Source: Cyclobacteriaceae bacterium (GTDB lineage: Bacteria > Bacteroidota > Bacteroidia > Cytophagales > Cyclobacteriaceae). Taken from it: a stretch of 8,667 nucleotides of DNA. The notes beneath the pieces were generated by a model, which worked only from the letters and a program-made list of their open reading frames with translations, did not search any database and had not been told where the DNA came from. The translations under genes were made by a program, and so were the position numbers. Every line of letters begins with the position of its first letter. Within the stretch, counting starts at the first letter, position 1. This document shows, in pieces, positions 1 through 6,312 of the stretch. Location of the stretch: positions 1-8,667 of the forward strand of contig JAKISE010000110.1 in assembly GCA_021648745.1 (NCBI GenBank). The letters run 5' to 3'.

Positions 1-2280
1 GTCATACACCGGATTTCCTTGAATATCTTTGGGAAACAAAACTATTATTTCCAAAAACTCAATCTTGGTGGTTCCTTGAATTGGTTTGCCTGAATTGCTC
101 TTTTTAGAAGCTTGGTCTTCAGAAGTTAGGGCTATAGCTCCTCTTCCATCCAGTCTGTTATCACCCGATCCATTTAATACTGCAACTGCTGATGTAGTTT
201 TATTAGTTACAAAATAAGCAATATGTGTATTGGTTTCAACACTCCCTAAGTATTGTACTTCTTTTTCACCCGTAATTACCGAACCAACATCATCTTTAGT
301 ATCTGAAATAGAATTTTTTTGGTACAAAAGACCATTATATGGTGCTCTATGGCGATACCATTCGGTTTCCCCAATTCCATATATTTTCCGATAATTAAAT
401 TTTGTCCAACCACCAAAATCATCTTGTGAAAGTCCATTTCCGGTTAAATCAACATAATCAGGAGTAGAAATGGAAGATAATAAAAAATTATTTGCATACT
501 TTTTTTTGCGAATTTCACCTACTGCTGTGGAAAACTCCTGTGTGTTTAAATCTCCATCTGCAATCTCATACCCAGAATTACCATCAGTACCTAATTTCAA
601 CTCTCTAAAAGCTAGGTATTCCCATTCTTTGACATCCTGATTATCAATATCTACACTTAAATTGGTTTGATTACGAACATATACGGGGTTGTTATAGGCA
701 TATTTAAGGCCTTCTTCATTATAAACAGTAAAACCATTAATTGGATTATCGGCATTATTAGTCTCATACTGCGGTTCTGTAAAAGATGACCTCCCATTTT
801 CTGAGCCTATGCTAAAATTAGCATTGCCATCACTATTAGGAGCAACTGCTCTAGCCACTTTGGCTCCAGGTAAATTAACCAATAAATCGACCACGCCTGT
901 TTCAATATTGGTATCATCAGTATAACTTAGCGTACCTCCCAGGTCATTATTAAATCGGAAAATTTGACTGCCAGAAGAACCGAAATTCCCTTTGTTAACT
1001 ACACTCCATCCATCTATTTTAGTTTTTTGCGAACCTATACCCAAATCAACCCCAACACCAATATTGACACCTACCATAAACTCAATACCCAATTGTCGAA
1101 TTTTTAAGCTGCTTTCATCATCATTGGGTCTATAATGGCCTAATTCAGAATTAAAAGCTCTAAATCCTCCCGACAACCCTTCTCCTGATAAATTGAACAT
1201 ATCATAATTTGCAAACGGCATCCCTATAAAATAATCTCGTTTATCAAAAGCTGATCCTTTTTCCGTATAATAATCCATAACACCCTTGGTGCCTGCTTTA
1301 TCCGAATGCATATAGCCATAGGTAGCCAAAGAATTTTTGTACTGGTTAAATTGCATATTAAAAAAACCTTGATAACCTCTTTGTAACCCTATTGGAGCTT
1401 GAGAGGCATTAACCTGGCCCGAAACTGACCAATTATAAGAAATGCCGTTGTTTTTGGTAAAAGAAGTGGGTCGTATCGCTTCAGAAAAAGTGGAAAGACT
1501 ATATTCACTTACTGCAGATTTGGCATAATCTTTTGGAGGTTTTAAACCTACTCCAAAGGTCATTTTTGTGCGCTGTTTGGTATCAGTTTCAGCAGTTGGG
1601 TTACTTTCAGCTTCACTTGTGCTTTCCTCTTTCTTCTTGGCGAGTAATTTTGCTGGTGATATATTTCCAGACCAAGTAATACCATCATTGTCCATATTCA
1701 TATTTAAACTTATGCCTTTTGCATGAAGACCAAAGCCTCGGCCTCTTACATACCCTTGGTAATTATTAAATCGGAGTGTTTGTGATAAAGATAGCCCAGC
1801 AACTGAAGACCTCTCATACCCTGGAAGTGGCGTGTCGTTCGATAGTATTTCAATTCCAGTAGTCACTCCTGCTCCTACAGTCCAAAGAGGCCTTGTTTTA
1901 TTATAAATATCTATATTGGCTCCATTGGCATCATCAGGGAAACCACGCACCGTACGATTTATAGCACCTGGATTTAACGACCAGCCAAACCCTACCCAAG
2001 TGGCTTCTTGCTCTGATGTATTGCCACTGTTATAGGATAGTGAAAGTGCATATCCTCCACCTTCGGCTCCAGGGATTTCTATTACTGGTAAGTTATAATT
2101 AAAATCGCCAGTAAACAGGTTCACCATATCGGTGGTAGCTACAGGGGTAAAAGTAGAAAATTCAGGGGCTGAAGGCCCTCCTGTTAATGCCCATGCTATT
2201 GGAGGGAAAAAGAGCGAAAAGGAAAATTCTAACAGCAAAAATAATGCGGTAACTCTTATATATTTTCTATTAAATCTCAT
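1..2280 (-). CDS. Large exported RHS-like protein, N-terminal 760 residues (runs off left edge)
   Basis: The frame is open from the ATG at 2280 to the window edge with no stop, giving 760 residues of an incomplete protein. Residues 1-32 form a signal peptide (basic start, hydrophobic core, then AWA). It is followed by GGPSAPEFSTFTPVATTDMV, LFTGDFNYNLPVIEIPG, an LSYNSG turn and WVGFGWSLNPGAINR (residues 34-109). From family knowledge this block is the start of the giant RHS/YD-repeat-related secreted proteins of Bacteroidota, which often exceed 2000 residues; YD repeats are expected further downstream and none is seen here. A charged, low-complexity stretch (about 214-239) and a Gly/Val-rich stretch (404-417) interrupt the beta-rich body. 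It is the last visible gene of the cluster, 27 nt after the lipoprotein stop. An in-frame TAA at 2293-2295 limits the start to this ATG, which has an A-rich upstream region and no Shine-Dalgarno. Exact function is unknown; an effector or surface filament role is possible. Confidence 0.85.
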   Translation of the reverse strand, partial: MRFNRKYIRVTALFLLLEFSFSLFFPPIAWALTGGPSAPEFSTFTPVATTDMVNLFTGDFNYNLPVIEIPGAEGGGYALSLSYNSGNTSEQEATWVGFGWSLNPGAINRTVRGFPDDANGANIDIYNKTRPLWTVGAGVTTGIEILSNDTPLPGYERSSVAGLSLSQTLRFNNYQGYVRGRGFGLHAKGISLNMNMDNDGITWSGNISPAKLLAKKKEESTSEAESNPTAETDTKQRTKMTFGVGLKPPKDYAKSAVSEYSLSTFSEAIRPTSFTKNNGISYNWSVSGQVNASQAPIGLQRGYQGFFNMQFNQYKNSLATYGYMHSDKAGTKGVMDYYTEKGSAFDKRDYFIGMPFANYDMFNLSGEGLSGGFRAFNSELGHYRPNDDESSLKIRQLGIEFMVGVNIGVGVDLGIGSQKTKIDGWSVVNKGNFGSSGSQIFRFNNDLGGTLSYTDDTNIETGVVDLLVNLPGAKVARAVAPNSDGNANFSIGSENGRSSFTEPQYETNNADNPINGFTVYNEEGLKYAYNNPVYVRNQTNLSVDIDNQDVKEWEYLAFRELKLGTDGNSGYEIADGDLNTQEFSTAVGEIRKKKYANNFLLSSISTPDYVDLTGNGLSQDDFGGWTKFNYRKIYGIGETEWYRHRAPYNGLLYQKNSISDTKDDVGSVITGEKEVQYLGSVETNTHIAYFVTNKTTSAVAVLNGSGDNRLDGRGAIALTSEDQASKKSNSGKPIQGTTKIEFLEIIVLFPKDIQGNPVYD

Positions 2281-2307
2281 TGTTTTAAATTCTTAAGAAA
2301 CTATTTG

Positions 2308-2970
2308 TTATATCTTATTTAATTCAAATTTCATTTTAGCAACCGTATCAAAATCAGCCTTATGAAAAACAAAATGGGAAATTCCGGTATCAAAAAGTGT
2401 ATCAGAAAATTTAAAATCTAATTTTTCAGATGTTAATAAATCTTTTATATTTTCATTATCAGCAAATACCAAATAAATACTTTTATGCTTCGCAAGTTCA
2501 TAAGTGTTTTCCAACGTATGTAATACTGGAAAAAGTTCTCCAGATTTAGTGTGCAAAGAAATGTAAGATGCAATATTGAAATTTAGATCTTGTACTCTTT
2601 TTTTATAATCCACTTTGTTAATTACATCGTAGAACATAATATCAGCTTGCGAATGTTCTTCGTCAGGAGCAATTGTGAGTAAGAAAGTTCTAAACTTAGT
2701 ATAGCCATTCAATATACTATCGTATGTATTTTTTGCATACTGCTCTCCCTTAATATCTTGCCAAGCTAGGTATTGTGGTGGTAAATATTTAACGGTTAGT
2801 TTAAATCCATTTATGAGTTTTGTCTTTATCAATCCTTGATCAGGATTATTTACCCAATGCATTAATTCATTTGGTGAGCTGATGCCATTGCTGCAAGAGG
2901 TTAACAAACTCATAGATAGCAATGCAATGTATATAAACGAATGAAACAAAATTTTATTTATTGTAGTCAT
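2308..2970 (-). CDS. Exported lipoprotein of unknown function, RHS-cluster associated
   Basis: This 220-residue protein has a lipoprotein signal: a hydrophobic segment (about 7-24) ending in LLTSC with the lipid-accepting Cys at 26. Ser-Asn follows the Cys, and the mature part has no further membrane segment, so periplasmic or surface display on an outer or inner membrane leaflet is likely. Noticeable sequence blocks are YLPPQYLAWQ (62-71), a FLLTIAP block near 96-102, and a C-terminal GISHFVF (196-202). I do not know a named function; I believe similar lipoproteins recur beside RHS-like genes in Bacteroidota, but could not check this. Its ATG directly abuts the stop codon of the OmpH-like gene (TAA-ATG, no gap), with a Shine-Dalgarno inside the end of that gene, so the two are probably translationally coupled. 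The RHS-like gene starts 27 nt downstream. Confidence 0.85.
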   Translation of the reverse strand: MTTINKILFHSFIYIALLSMSLLTSCSNGISSPNELMHWVNNPDQGLIKTKLINGFKLTVKYLPPQYLAWQDIKGEQYAKNTYDSILNGYTKFRTFLLTIAPDEEHSQADIMFYDVINKVDYKKRVQDLNFNIASYISLHTKSGELFPVLHTLENTYELAKHKSIYLVFADNENIKDLLTSEKLDFKFSDTLFDTGISHFVFHKADFDTVAKMKFELNKI

Positions 2971-3510
2971 TTATTCTCCTCTATAATTTTTGTTCATAGC
3001 TTCTATTATTTCCTTGGTTATATCTAATGTTTGTTCTGCATACATAATATTCCCAGATTGGTTAGTTCCCAAAATTATTTTATACCCATTTTCTTCTCCA
3101 TACGTTTTTACGAAGCTATTAATCTGATTCACAACACCTTCTAGTAACACCCTTTCCTGCTCTTCCGCTTTTTTAGCAATGGCATCACGGTAACCTTGCA
3201 ATTGGTTTTCCTGACTGGACAATCTTTTTTCAACTTTCACACGTTGAATCTTATTTAAATTTGAGTATTCATTTCTATACTCTTCTACATTGTACTCAAA
3301 ATTTGTGTTTAATGTATCAATGTTAGCTTGCCATTTGAGCTTTTCATTATTAAATTCTGCCATAGCCTCCATGGTACCAGCATAGTCGTAAATTAATTCC
3401 TGGGAGTGTATATATGCTATTTTGGTTCTTTGATAATTTAGAATTAACACAACAACTCCAACAGTTACCAGCATATTAATAAAGAACAGTACCAAGTATT
3501 TTAGTTTCAT
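2971..3510 (-). CDS. OmpH/Skp-family periplasmic chaperone-like protein, membrane-anchored
   Basis: The 179-residue product has an N-terminal membrane segment (about 5-25) without a clear cleavage site, so it is probably anchored in the inner membrane and faces the periplasm. Next comes KIAYIHSQELIYDY (30-43), the typical first beta-strand and YxxSQ-like block of the OmpH family. A long charged, coiled-coil-prone helical part (about 45-130) and the closing block GYKIILGTNQSGNIMYAEQ plus LDIT (142-165) complete the OmpH/Skp pattern. Skp-type proteins hold unfolded outer-membrane or secreted clients in the periplasm. Here it sits between two genes for exported proteins, not beside bamA, which suggests a dedicated client. 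I chose the ATG at 3510, one base after the upstream stop (TAA-A-ATG), because it starts just before the membrane segment. An alternative ATG at 3537 adds nine residues and overlaps the upstream gene by 26 nt. Confidence 0.88.
   Translation of the reverse strand: MKLKYLVLFFINMLVTVGVVVLILNYQRTKIAYIHSQELIYDYAGTMEAMAEFNNEKLKWQANIDTLNTNFEYNVEEYRNEYSNLNKIQRVKVEKRLSSQENQLQGYRDAIAKKAEEQERVLLEGVVNQINSFVKTYGEENGYKIILGTNQSGNIMYAEQTLDITKEIIEAMNKNYRGE
2976..2982 (-). promoter_or_regulatory. Shine-Dalgarno AGAGGAG for the lipoprotein gene
   Basis: The minus strand reads AGAGGAG, then 5 nt, then the ATG at 2970. The motif lies within the last codons (Arg-Gly-Glu) of the OmpH-like gene. Strong Shine-Dalgarno motifs are uncommon in Bacteroidota and the other starts in this window lack one. 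Coding constraint could also explain it, so a functional role is inferred. Confidence 0.5.
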
Positions 3511-3511
3511 T

Positions 3512-5146
3512 TTATTTAACTTCAATTTTACCCCCATTTGTTACTATTAGCATTTTTATTGCAGGGCTTAGTGGAGCAGTTAGATTTATTTGTCCGTTTA
3601 CTATCAATGAGGCATCAGAACCAGAAATTTCTAGTTTACCTGTATTCTCAATATTGATTTCTTCACAAATTATTTCATCTGTAATTTTTACTTGAAATCC
3701 TTCTATTATAGCTGTATCATTATCTCTTGGGTATTTATTTACAGGATTACCACCAGAACTGGTTGACCAAACGTTCACGTCTTTCCAATTTCCATTTCCA
3801 ATAGCATAATAAATTCCGCTAAATATTTGTATTGTTACCAAATCCGAATAAAATACTTCTCCCCCAATCCAATCATTAGTCATTCTACATCTAAATTTTT
3901 TGCCATGATCCTCTACAATTGGAATAAAGGAGTAGTTTTCATTGGTTTCTTGATTGATATCAACCCATAAAGAACTTACTATATCCCATTCCTGCCATTG
4001 GTAATTTGTATAAACACCACCTGCTTGCTTGTTTACTATTGCAAATTCTCCTCCCATGCTCATATTAACAATAGTATCAATTTCGGCAATGTTCATCTGT
4101 CCTCCATAGGTAAAAGTGGTGAATGGATGCATATCTGAACCTATGAGATTTTTTTCAATGTCACCGATTGGGAGGTTATTGTTTTGAACATATACCCTCA
4201 AATTTGAAGCATTAGGGTGTGCTGTAAAGTCTGGAGAGGAAGTAAAATTATTGCTGTTCAAATACAAAATTTGTAAACTGGTTAAGTTACCAATGGATTC
4301 GGGTATTGGCCCTGCCAAACCAAGCCCTGTCAAATGTAGCGTTGAAAGATTTGGCCAAGCCCCAATAAAATCTGTTAAACTTCCTGTAAAGGTATTATTG
4401 CCAAGATAAAGTGCAGTTATTGTACTCTTGTTTTTTAGCCATAAAGGAAGTTCTCCTGAAAGTTGGTTATTATGTAAAACCAGTTGTTGCAGGTTGTTTA
4501 AGTTTTGCCAGTTTTCAGGAATACTGCCTGTAAATTTATTTCCAAAAAGATGTATATTATTTAAGTTCGGAAAATCACCCAAGTAATTCGGAAGATTTCC
4601 ATCAATACCGCAATTTGAAATAAATAACACTTGTAATTTTGTTAGATTTTCAAAACTAGATGGAATTGATCCTGACATGTTGGCGTTACGAATATAAAAG
4701 AACTTCAGCTTTGTGCAATTACCTATCGAAGCCGGAATGGTTCCTGTGAATACATTATCATGTAACTGCAAAGACACTAAATTAATAAGGTTTCCAAGTT
4801 CTACTGGAATATTACCAGTTAATAAATTATTGTATAATAACAGTACAATTAGTTTTTGCAGGCTTCCTATTGAAACTGGAATACTTCCCCCTATCTGATT
4901 TGAATTTAATTTTAGTTGAGTTAGTTCTAATAAATCGCCTAAAGATTCAGGAAGGATTCCGTTTAAATTATTATTAGGCAATATTACTTGCGTTACATCT
5001 CCATTTGTTACAGTAACACCAAACCAAGTAGCCATTTCAGCGACCGTTGCAGTTGCCTGCCGTTGGCCAGCCTGTGTTGTTTGTCCAGTTGGCTCCATCA
5101 GTACTTTCGTATAGGGCTTTGAGGGCTTGGTATTCAGTATGGTCAT
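3512..5146 (-). CDS. Leucine-rich repeat and G8-like surface protein, C-terminal part of a frame-split gene
   Basis: This frame encodes most of an exported repeat protein. From about residue 31 (nt 5056) the sequence is family-like: TVAEMATWFGVTVTNGDVTQ, then about 12 tandem 24-residue plant-type LRRs (about 52-337, pattern LxxLxLxxNxLxGxIPxxxGxLxxL). An Ig-like region (about 341-441) follows, then a G8-like beta-helix start (442-544; GNGNWKDVNVWS, DNDTAIIEGFQVKI). The 30 residues before position 31 do not look like the family and overlap the upstream frame, so the ATG at 5146 is probably not a true start. The normal protein would begin at 5705 and reach about 730 residues. Such proteins act in adhesion or protein binding. 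The end (GGKIEVK) shows no type IX sorting domain. The LRR array also makes misleading open frames on the other strand. The stop is one base before the OmpH-like ATG. Confidence 0.8.
   Translation of the reverse strand: MTILNTKPSKPYTKVLMEPTGQTTQAGQRQATATVAEMATWFGVTVTNGDVTQVILPNNNLNGILPESLGDLLELTQLKLNSNQIGGSIPVSIGSLQKLIVLLLYNNLLTGNIPVELGNLINLVSLQLHDNVFTGTIPASIGNCTKLKFFYIRNANMSGSIPSSFENLTKLQVLFISNCGIDGNLPNYLGDFPNLNNIHLFGNKFTGSIPENWQNLNNLQQLVLHNNQLSGELPLWLKNKSTITALYLGNNTFTGSLTDFIGAWPNLSTLHLTGLGLAGPIPESIGNLTSLQILYLNSNNFTSSPDFTAHPNASNLRVYVQNNNLPIGDIEKNLIGSDMHPFTTFTYGGQMNIAEIDTIVNMSMGGEFAIVNKQAGGVYTNYQWQEWDIVSSLWVDINQETNENYSFIPIVEDHGKKFRCRMTNDWIGGEVFYSDLVTIQIFSGIYYAIGNGNWKDVNVWSTSSGGNPVNKYPRDNDTAIIEGFQVKITDEIICEEINIENTGKLEISGSDASLIVNGQINLTAPLSPAIKMLIVTNGGKIEVK
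5037..5060 (-). other. Frameshift junction of the LRR gene
   Basis: Upstream frame reads Pro-Thr-Ala-Gly-Asn-Cys-Asn-Gly-Arg-stop; the frame one base later reads Ala-Thr-Ala-Thr-Val-Ala-Glu-Met. Family-like sequence switches between about 5050 and 5060. Skipping one base (or removing one extra base) joins them. No long homopolymer is present, and the CGC-TGA-A site lacks the re-pairing seen at the prfB +1 site, so an indel or assembly error is more likely than recoding. Confidence 0.7.
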
Positions 5147-5705
5147 TTACATCTCCATTTATGCTTTTTTTAAAGTAAACATCCGACATTTTAGCAGTTG
5201 GTCTCTTCAACGAAACATCTACTAATAGTTCACTTGTACTTGCTTGGGTTGATGTGTATATGATACTTCCATTTCTTTTATAATAAATCACGTTGTTTAA
5301 ACGTTCTATTCGAAGTGTATCTCCTACATTATAGGTTAAGTTAGAAACTTTAGTTATTCCATTTTCAATAATTTTAATGGTACTATAATAACTAAAAAGA
5401 CCATATTCGATGGTAGTAAAATCCTCATTCAAATTAACACTCGACAGACCAAGCATCTTCTCTCCAATTTCTTCTACTTTGTACTCAACCCATCCATTTT
5501 CTCCAACCCCTAATTTTGCTACTGAAGCTGCTCCGGCATTCCAACCAAAAGCAGCCGTTTTTAGTAATGTAGTGCCTGAAATAGTTGTATTTACAAAGTC
5601 AGTCCATACCACCGGTGCCTGTGCCCAACTATGAGTTGATGCTGTTATGTTAGTTACAGCAGCAAATAGCACAGGAATTAAAAAATTAAATCGTAGTCGT
5701 TTCAT
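5037..5705 (-). CDS. Exported SPRY/lectin-like N-terminal part of the frame-split LRR protein
   Basis: This 222-residue frame starts with a signal peptide (MKRLRF, hydrophobic core, likely cleavage after SWA at 28). Residues about 31-180 form one beta-sandwich domain: VVWTDFVNTTISGTTLLKT, FGWNAGAASV, ENGWVEYKV and GDTLRIERLNNVIYYKRNG. From family recall this is a concanavalin/SPRY-like module found repeatedly in Bacteroidota surface proteins. The C-terminal end, ALYESTDGANWTNNTGWP (about 197-214), is the classic cap that precedes plant-type LRRs, yet the frame stops at TGA 5037-5039 a few codons later. The missing continuation (TVAEMATWFGV and the LRRs) is present one base over. So this is the front half of one gene broken by a +1 shift, not a complete protein. 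It is the first gene of the cluster after a long non-coding stretch; no Shine-Dalgarno is visible, only an A-rich upstream region. Confidence 0.8.
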   Translation of the reverse strand: MKRLRFNFLIPVLFAAVTNITASTHSWAQAPVVWTDFVNTTISGTTLLKTAAFGWNAGAASVAKLGVGENGWVEYKVEEIGEKMLGLSSVNLNEDFTTIEYGLFSYYSTIKIIENGITKVSNLTYNVGDTLRIERLNNVIYYKRNGSIIYTSTQASTSELLVDVSLKRPTAKMSDVYFKKSINGDVNDHTEYQALKALYESTDGANWTNNTGWPTAGNCNGR

Positions 5706-5790
5706 TGGTTTTTTTAATTTTCAATATCTCCAATATTGGCAATGGTCTCCGGTGGTAATACAAACCGCAGGTTGCCAAAATCATCGTATA

Positions 5791-5839
5791 TAGGTTAGGT
5801 GTCTGCCACATAGATAATGGAATTGTGTGTTATAACCTA
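5791..5839. repeat. Interrupted inverted repeat in the predicted leader
   Basis: TAGGTTA (5791-5797) pairs with TAACCTA (5833-5839). Inside it CACA (5807-5810) can pair with TGTG (5824-5827). It lies within the leader expected from the promoter at 6056-6026, so it could fold in the RNA. The stem is short and its significance is unproven. Confidence 0.35.
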
Positions 5840-5915
5840 CCTGTACCCATTTTAATATCGTTCGTTGTAGTTTGTCAATTATCCTATTTAATTATACGGG
5901 ACACTTCATAAGCTG

Positions 5916-5945
5916 ACACATCAATGGAAGATATTCAAGATGTGT
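5916..5945. repeat. Inverted repeat ACACATC/GATGTGT
   Basis: ACACATC (5916-5922) and GATGTGT (5939-5945) are perfect inverted copies separated by 16 nt. The pair lies in the predicted leader of the LRR cluster. It has no U-tract, so it is not an obvious terminator; it might be an RNA stem or an operator, or may be chance. Confidence 0.3.
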
Positions 5946-6025
5946 AATCAGAACATTTTCATCTATAAATATATCTTAAACATATAGTAAAAGATATAAA
6001 ATTCAATCTTAATCCTCATTTACTA

Positions 6026-6056
6026 CAAAAATATTAAAAAAAAACAAATGTGTCAA
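6026..6056 (-). promoter_or_regulatory. Promoter candidate for the LRR-OmpH-lipoprotein-RHS cluster
   Basis: On the minus strand TTGACA (6056-6051) is followed by 17 nt and TATTTTTG (6033-6026). This fits the Bacteroidota TTG...TAnnTTTG promoter consensus, and the -33 box also equals the sigma-70 TTGACA. Transcription would start near 6020, giving a leader of about 315 nt before the ATG at 5705. The T-rich spacer is low in complexity, so chance is possible. Confidence 0.45.
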
Positions 6057-6181
6057 TTTTATTTCCTCCAAAATTAAATGGGGTTTTACACCTCCTTTTT
6101 CTATTCGATAATTGTAGCTAATCAAACAAACACTTTTTGAGCTTCATTGACCATTTATCCTCATATAATCGTACTGGTCTA

Positions 6182-6199
6182 TTACCAGCAAACTGGTAA
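6182..6199. repeat. Perfect short hairpin TTACCAG-CAAA-CTGGTAA
   Basis: A 7-bp perfect stem with a 4-nt loop, followed at 6205-6217 by a second small one (ATATC-AGG-GATAT). They lie between the terminator and the promoter candidate. No U-run follows, so neither is a terminator. A protein-binding palindrome is possible. Confidence 0.35.
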
Positions 6200-6255
6200 G
6201 GCGTATATCAGGGATATGAAGAAGCCAACGGGGCAATACAGTATATTTAACCCAT

Positions 6256-6296
6256 AAAAAAGACCTTGCTACATTAAAGTAACAAGGTCTTTTTTT
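6256..6296. terminator. Bidirectional intrinsic terminator
   Basis: AAAAAA-GACCTTG (6256-6268) pairs with CAAGGTC-TTTTTT (6283-6295). After one C/A mismatch, TAC and GTA pair around an ATTAAA loop. A T-run follows the stem on both strands. It lies 17 nt past the stop of the minus-strand OmpA-TPR gene, which it should terminate; it could also stop any plus-strand transcript from the non-coding stretch. Confidence 0.9.
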
Positions 6297-6312
6297 ATTT
6301 TACTTTCTTATA

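Larger units (their letters stand above)
5706..6255. other. Non-coding stretch upstream of the LRR cluster
   Basis: No convincing gene is seen on either strand in about 550 bases. The stretch is very AT-rich with many stops in all frames. It contains one good minus-strand promoter candidate (6026-6056) and several inverted repeats, listed separately. A 10-base palindrome CCAATATTGG lies at 5730-5739, 25 nt before the LRR gene start. Confidence 0.6.

Noticed and set aside
3511..3537. Earlier ATG at 3537 as start of the OmpH-like gene
   Set aside because: It would overlap the LRR gene by 26 nt and add nine lysine-rich residues before the membrane segment; the ATG at 3510, one base past the stop, fits better.
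4713..4898. Plus-strand open frame of 61 codons
   Set aside because: It lies opposite the LRR array; its repeated pattern (IEAGMVPVN, TGILPVN) is the antisense shadow of the LRR codons.
3512..5146. CRISPR-like or DNA tandem repeat in the LRR region
   Set aside because: The 72-base periodicity is degenerate at DNA level and follows the 24-residue protein repeat; no conserved direct repeats or spacers.
5410..5634. Plus-strand open frame of 74 codons
   Set aside because: Fully antisense to the SPRY/lectin-like region, which has clear family sequence; no start signal or domain of its own.
6200..6250. Short plus-strand stretch that reads protein-like (GVYQGYEEANGAIQYI) before a stop and the terminator
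   Set aside because: Only 16 codons after an in-frame stop, with no start codon. It might be a decayed gene end, but there is too little to support it.
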